Source of the DNA: Flavobacterium psychroterrae | GTDB lineage: Bacteria > Bacteroidota > Bacteroidia > Flavobacteriales > Flavobacteriaceae | Direction of reading: 5' to 3' | Length of the DNA stretch: 64,000 nt | NCBI RefSeq assembly: GCF_018380615.1 | Contig: NZ_JAGYVZ010000013.1 | Coordinates: 106,575-170,574 of the forward strand | Part shown: positions 8,870 through 17,276 of the stretch, piece after piece | How the letters are laid out: each line of letters opens with the position of its first letter | How positions within the stretch are numbered: position 1 is the stretch's first letter | The notes under the pieces: generated by a model | The model's input: the letters and a program-made list of their open reading frames with translations, nothing else | The model's database searches: none | Told to the model about the DNA's origin: nothing | Program-made: the position numbers and the translations under genes

Positions 8870-9478
8870 TTAGAATTTATATCCAACAGATAAAGAGAAA
8901 ACGCTGTTATTCATTTTGAAATCTTCACCATCTTCTGTTTTAGCAATATTTGATAAACCAAGATTGTAACGTAGACCTACAGAAAGATTTTCAGTAAAAT
9001 CATATCCTGCACCAAAGTTTACTCCAAAATCAATTGATTCGTAATTATCTTTAACGTCTTGTTTACCAGAATCAGACATTCCATTATCAGAAAATTCATA
9101 TTTGTCTTTTGCACTTAACAAAAATCCAATTTGTGGACCTGCCTCAACACTAAATTTTTCCGCTACATAATATTTAGCCATAACTGGAATATTTAAATAG
9201 CTTAAAAGTATTTTGTCTTCATAACTATACCCTAAACCTGATTCTTCACTTTTTGCACCTTGAGTTGAGAATAAGATCTCAGGTTGAATTGCAAATTTAT
9301 CAGTTAGTTTGATTTCAGCAAAACCACCAACTTGAAAACCTACTAAAGATTTAGCATCTTCAGCATCTCCACCAAATGTAGAAAGGTTTGCACCAGCTTT
9401 AACTCCAAATCTTGTTTCTTGAGCGCTAACACTCATAAATGCCATAACTGCAACTGCAGATAAAAGAACTTTTTTCAT
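8870..9478 (-). CDS. PorT-like outer-membrane beta-barrel protein, array copy 3
   Basis: A 202-residue paralogue. The signal peptide MKKVLLSAVAVMAF...VSAQ precedes TRFGVKAGANLSTFGGD, the signature FAIQPEILFSTQGAKS, SVEAGPQIGFLLSAKD and the terminal SVGYKF. The central loops (residues about 75-90 and 120-140) are acidic and serine-rich and differ from the other copies. Upstream of its start (about 9511-9553) is a block also found upstream of copy 5, so the promoter region seems to have been duplicated together with the gene. Confidence 0.92.
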   Translation of the reverse strand: MKKVLLSAVAVMAFMSVSAQETRFGVKAGANLSTFGGDAEDAKSLVGFQVGGFAEIKLTDKFAIQPEILFSTQGAKSEESGLGYSYEDKILLSYLNIPVMAKYYVAEKFSVEAGPQIGFLLSAKDKYEFSDNGMSDSGKQDVKDNYESIDFGVNFGAGYDFTENLSVGLRYNLGLSNIAKTEDGEDFKMNNSVFSLSVGYKF

Positions 9479-9510
9479 TGTTATTTGTTTTTGGTTAAAT
9501 TAATCCGGAG

Positions 9511-9553
9511 CAAATAAAAATATACTTCCCAAAAAATTATTTGTATTTTAACA
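9511..9553 (-). promoter_or_regulatory. Upstream block shared by barrel copies 3 and 5
   Basis: AAAAATATACTTCCCAAAAA is followed after a short gap by TTGTATTTTAACA. The same two blocks, in the same order and spacing, lie at 11029-11064 upstream of copy 5. Their position 30-75 bases before the start codon fits a promoter region, but I cannot assign a perfect -33/-7 pair here. Confidence 0.5.
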
Positions 9554-9605
9554 TTCTTTGTAGTAACTAGGCGCAAAATCTTATTAAAAAGACTTTTTTA
9601 GGGAA

Positions 9606-9637
9606 TAAAAAAACCTTCCTGATTAGGGAAGGTTTTT
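9606..9637 (-). terminator. Terminator of PorT-like copy 4
   Basis: The hairpin AAAACCTTCC-TGATTA-GGGAAGGTTTT is of the conserved array type. Confidence 0.86.
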
Positions 9638-9657
9638 ACAATATCTAGAATTACTGT

Positions 9658-10221
9658 TTAGAATTTGTACGCCGCAGTTAATGCTAAAACGTTATTTGTA
9701 TATCTATTATCATAATAATATCCATCAAAACGATCGTTGTAATCGTAAACATTAGACAAACCAATAGTATAACGAATACCAACAGAGAAATTATCTGTGA
9801 AATTATATCCTGCTCCTAAATTAAAGGCAACATCAACTGATTTTTCATCTTCAATATTTTTACTGGAAACTAACAATCCAAGTTGTGGTCCGGCTTCAAC
9901 ACTAAATTGTTTCGTAATATAGTATTTAGCTAATACAGGAACATTGATATAGTTTAAATTTACCGTATAATCACGCTCACCATTATATCCATCAAATTTA
10001 GCTCCCTGAGCAGAAAACAAAAGTTCTGGCTGAATGAATAATTTTTTCCAAACATTGATTTCTGCAAAACCACCTAATTGAAAACCTACTAATGCATTAG
10101 ACTCATCAGCACCACCAATAGTAGCAATATTAAGACCTCCTTTTACTCCAAATCGAGTTTTTTGGGCATTTGCAAACCCGAATGCCATTATTGCAATAGC
10201 ACATAAAATAATCTTCTTCAT
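9658..10221 (-). CDS. PorT-like outer-membrane beta-barrel protein, array copy 4
   Basis: A 187-residue paralogue. The signal peptide MKKIILCAIAIMAFGFANAQ is followed by TRFGVKGGLNIATIGG, the signature LFIQPELLFSAQGAKF, SVEAGPQLGLLVSSK and a terminal LTAAYKF. One loop near residue 165 is rich in tyrosine, aspartate and asparagine (YDYNDRFDGYYYDNRY), a marked departure from the other copies and possibly a surface-exposed segment. It has its own terminator at 9606 and is separated from copy 5 by 185 bases. Confidence 0.91.
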   Translation of the reverse strand: MKKIILCAIAIMAFGFANAQKTRFGVKGGLNIATIGGADESNALVGFQLGGFAEINVWKKLFIQPELLFSAQGAKFDGYNGERDYTVNLNYINVPVLAKYYITKQFSVEAGPQLGLLVSSKNIEDEKSVDVAFNLGAGYNFTDNFSVGIRYTIGLSNVYDYNDRFDGYYYDNRYTNNVLALTAAYKF

Positions 10222-10353
10222 TTTATTTGTTTATGGTTAAAATTAATGGCGCAAATATAAAACTATAGAAAGGGAAAAAAGTAATTTTTTTAACAAAAAT
10301 TTTTATAATCGAATACAATTATGTTAAAATAAAATTATTGTTAATTAATGCTA

Positions 10354-10390
10354 ATAAAAAAAGCCTCCCATGTTTGGAAGGCTTGTTTTT
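10354..10390 (-). terminator. Terminator of PorT-like copy 5
   Basis: AAGCCTCCCA pairs with TGGAAGGCTT across a short loop, with A and T runs at the ends. It is related in form to the other array terminators but diverged in the stem. Confidence 0.82.
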
Positions 10391-10406
10391 TATAAAATTG
10401 TGTATT

Positions 10407-10991
10407 TTAGAATTTATATGCTAAAGATAATGCAAGGTTGCTGTTTTTAGCACTGTCATAGTACTCCTCTTCGTTATCAACATCTGAATTTTCAGCAATT
10501 GGTGATATACCAATTGTGTAACGAAGATTAATTGAAAGATTTTCAGTAAAGTAGAATCCAGCTCCTACATTAAATCCAAAATCTACAGATTTAAATCCAT
10601 CTTTAACATCTTCACCTTCAGATTTTGCAGATAATAAAACACCAAGTTGAGGACCTGCTTCAACACTAAATTTTGGAACAATATAGTATTTAGCTAAAAC
10701 AGGAATATTCAAATAATTTAATTTGACATCAATGTCTCCAAATAGCGGTCCAGTTTCAAATGTACTTCCTTGTGCAGAATATAAAAGTTCTGGTTGGATA
10801 GCAAACTTGTCAGTTATTTTGATTTCAGCAAAACCTCCAACGTGAAAGCCTACCAAAGATTTACTATCTTCAACATCTCCTCCTACGATATTAGAAAGGT
10901 TTAATCCTCCTTTTACTCCAAATCTAGTTGATTGTGCATTTGTAAATCCAAATGCCATTACTGCAATTGCAGATAAAATTATTTTTTTCAT
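10407..10991 (-). CDS. PorT-like outer-membrane beta-barrel protein, array copy 5
   Basis: A 194-residue paralogue. The signal peptide MKKIILSAIAVMAF...TNAQ precedes TRFGVKGGLNLSNIVGGD, the signature FAIQPELLYSAQGSTF, SVEAGPQLGVLLSAK and the terminal SLAYKF. An acidic loop near residue 170 (ENSDVDNEEEYYD) is peculiar to this copy. The upstream region contains TATATTTG on the minus strand (11027-11020), a match to the Flavobacterium -7 element, and the block shared with copy 3. This is the last of the five clearly homologous tandem copies. Confidence 0.92.
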   Translation of the reverse strand: MKKIILSAIAVMAFGFTNAQSTRFGVKGGLNLSNIVGGDVEDSKSLVGFHVGGFAEIKITDKFAIQPELLYSAQGSTFETGPLFGDIDVKLNYLNIPVLAKYYIVPKFSVEAGPQLGVLLSAKSEGEDVKDGFKSVDFGFNVGAGFYFTENLSINLRYTIGISPIAENSDVDNEEEYYDSAKNSNLALSLAYKF

Positions 10992-11019
10992 TTTTATAAG
11001 TTTTGATTAAATTTAATAA

Positions 11020-11064
11020 TCAAATATAAAAATATACTTCCCAAAAAAGAACTTGTATTTTAAC
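11020..11064 (-). promoter_or_regulatory. Promoter region of barrel copy 5 (block shared with copy 3)
   Basis: Read on the minus strand, TATATTTG fits TAnnTTTG and lies about 30 bases before the start codon. The upstream block matches that at 9511-9553. A TTG lies only about 14 bases before the -7 match, shorter than the usual spacing, so the -33 element is uncertain. Confidence 0.5.
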
Positions 11065-11146
11065 AAATAAAGTGGTAACTAGAGACTTAATCCTACTAAA
11101 AACAAACTTATGCATTTTTATTTGTTACATCTTAAACAAGCATAAA

Positions 11147-11179
11147 AGAAAAAACCTTCCTGATAATAGAAAGGTTTTA
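11147..11179 (-). terminator. Terminator of the divergent barrel gene at 11203
   Basis: AAAAACCTT and AAGGTTTTA flank a CCTGATAATAGA loop. The stem is imperfect but plainly related to the other array hairpins. Confidence 0.7.
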
Positions 11180-11202
11180 ATAATTATTACTTTATAAAAG
11201 TG

Positions 11203-11718
11203 TTAGAAATGCAATGCAAAACCAATGTTGAATTGTAAAACATCTTTACCATAATCTTCGTTTAAAGTTATGTTATAACGAAGTCCAGGCTCAACAGAAA
11301 CATTTTTTCCAATGAACCATGCGTAACCTCCCTGAATTCCTAAGTAAGATGGATTTTCATCTGCATCTTTAATACTTGCTCCGGTATATGAAAGCTCAAC
11401 AGGAATTTTATTGATTACATAATACTTTGCTCCTACTTTATAAGAAAAAATAGAACTTGCATAATCCTGACCATTATCACCGTAACCTAATCCGGCTTTT
11501 ACAGCTAAATTATCCATTACAAAATATCCGCCTTCAGCGCCAATATTCCATGAAGTTGTTCCATCCTCAGATCTTAATGCAAAACCTGTGTTTCCTGTTC
11601 CGGTTGCTCCAAAAGAAGTATTTCCTTCAATAAGGTACTTTCCTTTTTTAGTTTGCTCTTGTGCATTAGCAAAACTAACTGTCATTACTGCAATCGCAGC
11701 TAAAATAATTTTTTTCAT
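11203..11718 (-). CDS. Outer-membrane beta-barrel protein, second subfamily
   Basis: A 171-residue exported barrel with the same signal peptide as the array (MKKIILAAIAVM...ANAQ) but a different mature part: it opens KKGKYLIEGNTSFGATG, lacks the QPELLYSxQGA signature, and has VEPGLRYNITLN and a terminal IGFALHF. It resembles the generic outer-membrane beta-barrel family seen widely in Bacteroidota. Its terminator belongs to the array type even though its coding part does not, so the regulatory ends and signal sequence may have been copied from neighbours. It is divergent from the barrel gene at 12005. Confidence 0.88.
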   Translation of the reverse strand: MKKIILAAIAVMTVSFANAQEQTKKGKYLIEGNTSFGATGTGNTGFALRSEDGTTSWNIGAEGGYFVMDNLAVKAGLGYGDNGQDYASSIFSYKVGAKYYVINKIPVELSYTGASIKDADENPSYLGIQGGYAWFIGKNVSVEPGLRYNITLNEDYGKDVLQFNIGFALHF

Positions 11719-12004
11719 AGTTCGTTTTTTGTTTGTTATTATCTTATAAAACTAATCTTATACTTGTTAAATAATGTCCGCTATAAGCCAACGAAGTATT
11801 AAAATAAGACAGAATTTAATTACAAACAATTATCTGGATTTCAGCACATTAAAACTAAAATCATAAAATTACGCTCTAAAAAATCACAAATAGATGTTAA
11901 TTTTATAAATTATTTAATCCGATTAATAAAACAATAAAATCAAAATAATGTAGTTTTGACTAATAGATACATTTAAAAATACCAAATTTTAAAAAAACAC
12001 TTTT

Positions 12005-12571
12005 ATGAAAAAAATAATTTTAGCAGCTGTTTTGTTCATTGCAACATCAGCTACAATACAAGCACAATTAGTACAATTTGGAGTTAAGGCAGGGGTTAAC
12101 TTTGCTAGCCAGCCTGGAGATGCATCATTAGACGGTGTGGCATTTGATAAAGATGGAATTACTAGCTATCATGTGGGTGTGGTTGCAGAAATAAAATTAT
12201 TAGAAAAATTCGCTATTCAACCAGAGCTTTTATATTCTACTCAAGGAGCAACTTACAAATTTGCTGATGCTCAGGAAGATTTTAAAAATGAATTAGCTTA
12301 TTTATCTATTCCTGTAATGGCTAAAATCTACGTTACAAAATCATTAAGCTTAGAAGTTGGACCACAAGCTTCATTTTTAGTAAGCCAAAAAAACAAAGTA
12401 GATTTTGAAGATGCTAATACTTTTGATTTTGCTATTAACGCAGGTTTAGGATTAAAAATCACTAAAAGTATATTTGTACAAGGTCGCTATAGTTTAGGAT
12501 TAACAGATGTTTCTTCTAATGCTAATGTTACAAATTCAGTAGTTCAGCTTTCTGCTGGATTCTTGTTCTAA
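12005..12571 (+). CDS. PorT-like outer-membrane beta-barrel protein, inverted array member
   Basis: A 188-residue PorT-like barrel on the opposite strand. The signal peptide MKKIILAAVLF...IQAQ is followed by VQFGVKAGVNFASQPGD, the signature FAIQPELLYSTQGATY, SLEVGPQASFLVSQK and a terminal SAGFLF. It is clearly homologous to copies 1-5 but more distant. TAGTTTTG at 11951-11958 fits the -7 element, 46 bases before the start. A strong terminator follows at 12594. Confidence 0.92.
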   Translation: MKKIILAAVLFIATSATIQAQLVQFGVKAGVNFASQPGDASLDGVAFDKDGITSYHVGVVAEIKLLEKFAIQPELLYSTQGATYKFADAQEDFKNELAYLSIPVMAKIYVTKSLSLEVGPQASFLVSQKNKVDFEDANTFDFAINAGLGLKITKSIFVQGRYSLGLTDVSSNANVTNSVVQLSAGFLF

Positions 12572-12593
12572 AAAGAATATCACATACTTTTAT

Positions 12594-12627
12594 AAAAACC
12601 GTTCTATTAATTAGAACGGTTTTTTTA
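12594..12627 (+). terminator. Terminator of the inverted barrel gene
   Basis: AAAACCGTTCTA and TAGAACGGTTTT pair perfectly around TTAAT, followed by T residues. Confidence 0.92.
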
Positions 12628-12640
12628 TTTTTACCAAGTT

Positions 12641-12753
12641 CAATGGCAATGTCAATTTCAATATCAATTTCAATGGCAATGTCAATTTCAATTTCAATGG
12701 CAATGCAAGAATCAATGGCAATGTCAATTACAAAATCAAAGCAATGTTATTGA
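12641..12753. repeat. Hexanucleotide CAATnn microsatellite
   Basis: Some eighteen units of a 6-base period of the form CAATnn, mainly CAATGG, CAATGT and CAATTT, follow one another with one break near 12710. The track is non-coding and lies between the barrel gene and aroQ. Confidence 0.85.
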
Positions 12754-12840
12754 AGAATTAATTTAGCTTAATTGAACTTATATTTCTTATATGGTTTAAA
12801 AAAATCTAAATGTTTTAACTCGAAAAATATACCTTTAAAT

Positions 12841-13254
12841 ATGAAAATCTGCATAATCAACGGACCCAATTTGAATCTATTAGGAAAAAGAGAACCTGAA
12901 GTTTACGGAAGTCAAACTTTTGAAGATTATTTTGAAACGTTGCAAACCAAATTTCCTAACATCGAACTTTCTTATTATCAAAGTAATATTGAAGGTGAAT
13001 TAATTGGAAAAATTCAGGAAGTTGGTTTTTCTTTTGACGGAATTATTCTGAATGCCGGCGCTTATACGCATACTTCAATAGGTTTGGGCGATGCAATAAA
13101 GGCCGTTACAACTCCCGTTATCGAAGTTCATATCTCAAATACTTATGCGCGCGAAAGCTTTAGACATCAATCGTATTTGTCCGGAAATGCAAAAGGAGTT
13201 ATTTTAGGTTTTGGATTAAAAAGCTACGAATTAGCTATTCAATCTTTTTTGTAA
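12841..13254 (+). CDS. aroQ: Type II 3-dehydroquinate dehydratase
   Basis: A 137-residue enzyme of the shikimate pathway that dehydrates 3-dehydroquinate to 3-dehydroshikimate; type II enzymes are flavodoxin-like dodecamers. The signature opening IINGPNLNLLGKREPEVYG carries the catalytic Tyr and Arg, NAGAYTHTSIG the substrate-binding Asn, and VIEVHISN the catalytic His; YARESFRHQSY completes the lid and substrate-binding site. The frame is open upstream to 12772, but the ATG at 12841 gives the family's usual start and length. Confidence 0.96.
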   Translation: MKICIINGPNLNLLGKREPEVYGSQTFEDYFETLQTKFPNIELSYYQSNIEGELIGKIQEVGFSFDGIILNAGAYTHTSIGLGDAIKAVTTPVIEVHISNTYARESFRHQSYLSGNAKGVILGFGLKSYELAIQSFL

Positions 13255-13345
13255 GCTTTGACTTCGTTCTGCCTGACAGCAATTTAACAAATTTTTAATA
13301 AGCTCATTTTTAACTTATTCTATTTTTGTTAGAGAAACCACTTTC

Positions 13346-15838
13346 ATGAAAAACTGTATTTTATTTGCCTTTTTATTTTTTTCGATTTCCAATTTTGCCC
13401 AAATAAAGGGAACAATTTCAGACGAAAAAGGTAATCCTTTGCCATTCGTTTCTGTATTTGAAGAAAACACGTATAGCGGAACAACTTCTAACGAACAGGG
13501 AAAATACCAGCTTAACGTAAAAGAAGTTGGCAAAAACAAAATCACTTTTCAATATTTGGGATTTAAAACCCAAAAAATAGCTGTTTCTGCTGATTCAAAA
13601 ACAATAACTCTTGATGTAAAAATGCTCGAAGAAAGCTTTACATTAAATGAAGTTGTAATCGATCCGAAAAACAATCCTGCCGATGCTATCATAAAAAGTG
13701 CAATTGCGAATAAAAAAGACAACTCTGATAAAACTGCGCGATTTACTGCTGATTTTTATTCGAAGGGAATGTTTAAAGTCAAAGATTTACCTAAAAAAAT
13801 TCTTGGCAAAAAAGTAGATCTTGGTGATGACATGTCATCAAATCTGGATTCGACAGGAACAGGAATATTGTATTTATCTGAAACTATTTCCAAAATTACT
13901 TTTGAAAAAAAACCCAACAAATTAAAGGAGAAAATTATTGCTTCTAAAATCTCCGGAAACAATAAAGGATACAGTTATAATACTGCTTCTCTATCGACTT
14001 ATGATTTTTATGATAACAGTTTAGATTTCGACATTAAACTCATCTCTCCTATTGCTGATAATGGTTTCAGTTATTATAAATACAAACTCGAAGGCACTTT
14101 TTATGACGATAATAATCAGCAAGTTTATAAAATTAAAGTAATCCCAAAACGTGATAAGGAACCCGTTTTTGAAGGTTATATTTATATTGTCGATGATAGT
14201 TTTGCAATTTACGCGATAGATTTAGACATAAAAGGATATCGCATGAAAAATGAATTTACCGAAGTAATGAACTTAAAACAAAGCTTTAGTTACAATGAAA
14301 AAAATAAAATCTGGACAAAAAATGCTCAAACTCTTGATTTTACTGCTGGAATCTTTGGAATAAAATTCTCCGGAAAATTTAATTACATATATTCAAACTA
14401 TGAATTTCCGAGTTCTTTTGAAAAGAGAACTTTTGGAAATGAAGTTGTTGCTTTTGAACTTAATGCCAATAAAAAAGATGAGACTTTCTGGAATGAAATT
14501 CGTCCAATTCCGCTAACTCTTGAAGAAAGTACAGATTATACAAAGAAAGACAGTTTGCTAATTATTCGGAAATCTCAGAAATATACTGATTCAATAGATG
14601 CCAAAAACAACAAATTCAAATTTACGGACATCTTAATGGGTTATGATTACAAAAACACTTTCAAAAAATATTCATTCAATTATAAAGGATTATTAAATCT
14701 GACTTCATTGAGTTTTAATACTGTGCAGGGATTTAATTTAGATTCTGGTTTTTCGTTTAAAAAATGGAATGAAGACGAAGGAAAAAGCACTTCAATAAGT
14801 ACCACTTTTAATTATGGTTTTTCAGATGAACGTTTTCGTGTTGTTGGCGAATTCAGTCATAAATTCAACAATATAAATTATGCCACTATTTCGGCTTCGG
14901 GAGGAAGTAAAACTGCACAATTTAATAGTGCGCAGCCTATCAGTAAATTGGTTAATTCAATAAGTTCTTTATTTTTTAAAGATAATTATATGAAGTTGTA
15001 CAATCTTGAATTTGCCCAAATTAACTATTCGCAGAATGTTTTAAACGGTGTAAATTTGATTGGAAAAGTGGCTTATGAGCAACGAAAACCTCTTTTTAAT
15101 ACAACCGATTATTCTTTCTTCAAAAGGGATGATATATATTCCTCAAATAATCCGTTGGCACCAAATGATTTTACAACTCCGGCCTTTGATCCGCATCATT
15201 TATTTAAAGCGTCGCTAAATGCCCAAATCAACTTTGGAAATAAATACATTTCAAGACCTGACGGAAGGTATAATTTCAAAAATGATAAATATCCAACCGT
15301 CTTTTTAAGTTTTGAAAAAGCATTTGCCGCAAGCGAGAAAAAATATGAATTTGAACGAATTGGAGCATCTGTACAATATGATTTGTCGCTAGGAAATAAA
15401 GGAATTCTGGGAATGAATTTAAGAGCAGGAAAGTTTTTTAATGCCGAAAATATTTCGTTTATCGATTACAGACATTTTAACGGAAACCAAACTCATATTG
15501 GCACAAGTGATCGCTATTTGAACGTTTTTAATTTAATGCCGTATTACGCAAACAGTACAAATGACAGTTATTTTGAAATGCATTTAGAGCACAATGACAA
15601 GGGATTTTTAATGAATAAAATTCCGTTATTGAATCTCTTGAAATCGACTATGAATTTAGGATTTCATTCTCTGGCAATTCCGGACAGAAAACCTTACACT
15701 GAATTTACGGTTGGTTTAGACAATCTGGGATTCGGGAAATTTAAATTATTCAGATTGGATTATGTTCATTCGTATCAAGGCGGATTTCAACAAAATGGTG
15801 TTGTGTTTGGATTGAAGATTTTGAATGTTTTGAATTAG
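13346..15838 (+). CDS. DUF5686 and carboxypeptidase-like regulatory domain outer-membrane protein
   Basis: An 830-residue exported protein. After a signal peptide ending NFAQ comes a CarboxypepD_reg-like domain at about residues 20-105 (IKGTISDEKGNPLPFVSV, GKYQLNV, ITFQYLGFKTQ). The remainder matches the DUF5686 family, with long beta-rich stretches and a C-terminal barrel-like part (GVVFGLKILNVLN). It has no separate TonB-type plug motif. Proteins of this family are common and uncharacterised in Bacteroidota; surface or outer-membrane location is expected, and the function is unknown. It is transcribed alone. Confidence 0.88.
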   Translation: MKNCILFAFLFFSISNFAQIKGTISDEKGNPLPFVSVFEENTYSGTTSNEQGKYQLNVKEVGKNKITFQYLGFKTQKIAVSADSKTITLDVKMLEESFTLNEVVIDPKNNPADAIIKSAIANKKDNSDKTARFTADFYSKGMFKVKDLPKKILGKKVDLGDDMSSNLDSTGTGILYLSETISKITFEKKPNKLKEKIIASKISGNNKGYSYNTASLSTYDFYDNSLDFDIKLISPIADNGFSYYKYKLEGTFYDDNNQQVYKIKVIPKRDKEPVFEGYIYIVDDSFAIYAIDLDIKGYRMKNEFTEVMNLKQSFSYNEKNKIWTKNAQTLDFTAGIFGIKFSGKFNYIYSNYEFPSSFEKRTFGNEVVAFELNANKKDETFWNEIRPIPLTLEESTDYTKKDSLLIIRKSQKYTDSIDAKNNKFKFTDILMGYDYKNTFKKYSFNYKGLLNLTSLSFNTVQGFNLDSGFSFKKWNEDEGKSTSISTTFNYGFSDERFRVVGEFSHKFNNINYATISASGGSKTAQFNSAQPISKLVNSISSLFFKDNYMKLYNLEFAQINYSQNVLNGVNLIGKVAYEQRKPLFNTTDYSFFKRDDIYSSNNPLAPNDFTTPAFDPHHLFKASLNAQINFGNKYISRPDGRYNFKNDKYPTVFLSFEKAFAASEKKYEFERIGASVQYDLSLGNKGILGMNLRAGKFFNAENISFIDYRHFNGNQTHIGTSDRYLNVFNLMPYYANSTNDSYFEMHLEHNDKGFLMNKIPLLNLLKSTMNLGFHSLAIPDRKPYTEFTVGLDNLGFGKFKLFRLDYVHSYQGGFQQNGVVFGLKILNVLN

Positions 15839-16072
15839 AGGAGAAAGATGCTAAGTTACTGAGGTTCTAAGTTGCTAAGTTTTCACAATCTTGTCATCTC
15901 ATTCGACAAGATGTGCTTTTATTAAACAACTAGTTTCTGGTTCACATCATACCTACAATCTTGTCATCTAGATCACATGCGCTAAGAAGCACTGTTGACG
16001 AGCAGCTGGATGTGACTTCTCCTGCGTCGAAGTGACAAAAAAACCGCAAATTTCTTATTACCCAATATTGCG

Positions 16073-16155
16073 TTAGGGATAGAAGCGATATCCTTTTTAT
16101 TTTTTCTTTAAAAATAAAAAGATATAGCGGATAGCCCGGGCCGTAGGTAACGCCC
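16073..16155. repeat. Interspersed palindromic repeat, copy A
   Basis: The core ATCCTTTTTATTTTT-TCTTT-AAAAATAAAAAGATA is a hairpin, with TAGGGATAGAAGCG before it and TAGCGGATAGC after it. Related copies lie at 21681-21760 and 58491-58579. Confidence 0.72.
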
Positions 16156-16163
16156 AGAAAATA

Positions 16164-16198
16164 AAAATCCGCTTACTCAAAAGAATAAGCGGATTTTG
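16164..16198. terminator. Bidirectional terminator between DUF5686 and CDF genes
   Basis: AAAATCCGCTTA (16164-16175) pairs perfectly with TAAGCGGATTTT (16186-16197); A and T runs flank it, so it can serve both convergent genes. Confidence 0.85.
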
Positions 16199-16256
16199 TT
16201 TTATCGTTCTTAAAGAAAACTTAGTACCTCAGCAACTTAGAATCTTAGAAACTTCC

Positions 16257-17132
16257 TCAATGATAATCATCCGGTTCAATATGAATTAGAACATTTCCTA
16301 ATTGCGGGATTTTTTCTTTTAAAGTATCTTGTAGTTTGTGTGATAAATCATGCCCTTCTTTTACCGAAATTTTAGCCGATACAATAGCATGAAGATCAAC
16401 ATGATATTTCATTCCGGCTTTACGGATAAAGCATTTTTCGGTTCCCAGAATTCCATCCACTTTTAAAGATTTTACACGAATTTCTTCAACTAAATCATCA
16501 TTCATGTTTTCGTCCATGATTTCGCCAAGTGCTGGTCTGAAAATTTTATAGCTGTTGTATAAGATAAAAAAAGCAGCAAAAAGCGCCGCCCAATCATCTG
16601 CAGATTCGTAACCTTTGCCCATAATTAGTGCAATCGAAATCCCTATAAACGCTGCTACAGATGTAATGGCATCACTGCGATGGTGCCAGGCATCAGCCGC
16701 AAGAGACGAACTATTGGTTTCTTTGCTTCGCTTCATTACCAAACGAAACGAATATTCTTTCCAGATAATAATTGCACCCAGGATATACAAAGTCCATGAT
16801 TTTGGCAAACCGTGCGGTTCCTGAATATTTGCTATACTTTCATAACCAATAATTGTTGCCGAAGTGATTAAAAAGCCAACCACCAAAAAAGTAATTAAAG
16901 GCTCAGCGCGTCCGTGTCCGTAAGGATGATTTTCATCGGCTGGTTTATTAGAATATTTGATTCCGAATAACACCAAAAAGGACGAAAATATATCAGCAGT
17001 CGACTCAATCGCGTCTGCAATTAAGGCATACGAATTGCCAAAAAAACCTGCCAGCCCTTTTATAACGGCTAAGCAGGTATTCCCAACTATACTAAATATA
17101 GTAGCTTTTATAGCTGTTTGTTCATTTGTCAT
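16257..17132 (-). CDS. Cation diffusion facilitator transporter
   Basis: A 291-residue inner-membrane exporter of divalent metals (zinc, iron, manganese or similar) driven by proton exchange. About six membrane helices occupy residues 10-205. The metal-site helices are visible as LIADAIESTADIFSS (helix 2) and LAADAWHHRSDAITS (helix 5), giving acidic/His ligands; the first site has Asp/Glu rather than the His seen in zinc-specific members, so the ion cannot be fixed. The cytoplasmic C-terminal domain (residues 210-291) has the usual ferredoxin-like fold with YHVDLHAIV and VLIHIEPDD. Confidence 0.93.
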   Translation of the reverse strand: MTNEQTAIKATIFSIVGNTCLAVIKGLAGFFGNSYALIADAIESTADIFSSFLVLFGIKYSNKPADENHPYGHGRAEPLITFLVVGFLITSATIIGYESIANIQEPHGLPKSWTLYILGAIIIWKEYSFRLVMKRSKETNSSSLAADAWHHRSDAITSVAAFIGISIALIMGKGYESADDWAALFAAFFILYNSYKIFRPALGEIMDENMNDDLVEEIRVKSLKVDGILGTEKCFIRKAGMKYHVDLHAIVSAKISVKEGHDLSHKLQDTLKEKIPQLGNVLIHIEPDDYH

Positions 17133-17175
17133 TTGCGCCTTTTAACAGATTTTAAATCAAGTTTTTAGATATAAA

Positions 17176-17245
17176 AACCATTAAGATATTAAGATTCATT
17201 AAGCTATTGTAATCTTAATTTCTCTTAACTTCTTAATGGTATTTT
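17176..17245. repeat. Palindromic repeat between murA and the CDF gene
   Basis: ACCATTAAGATATTAAGATT at 17178 is mirrored by AATCTTAATT...CTTCTTAATGGT ending at 17241. The arms are inverted and imperfect, in the style of the other interspersed palindromes of this window. Confidence 0.6.
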
Positions 17246-17276
17246 TAGAATATTTATTTAACTAAATATTTACCTT

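Larger units (their letters stand above)
15844..16255. repeat. Gap with palindromic repeats
   Basis: This 418-base gap between convergent genes holds no gene. At its ends are two arms rich in CTAAG/CTTAG (15850-15880 and 16215-16255) that are reverse complements of each other in outline. Between them are AATCTTGTCATCT motifs (15889, 15958) and a repeat at 16073-16155 described separately. Similar CTTAG-rich arms occur at 18601-18785 and 51901-51940. Confidence 0.6.

Noticed and set aside
12641..12753. The CAATnn track as a CRISPR array
   Set aside because: The period is six bases with no spacers and no cas genes nearby, so it is a simple microsatellite.
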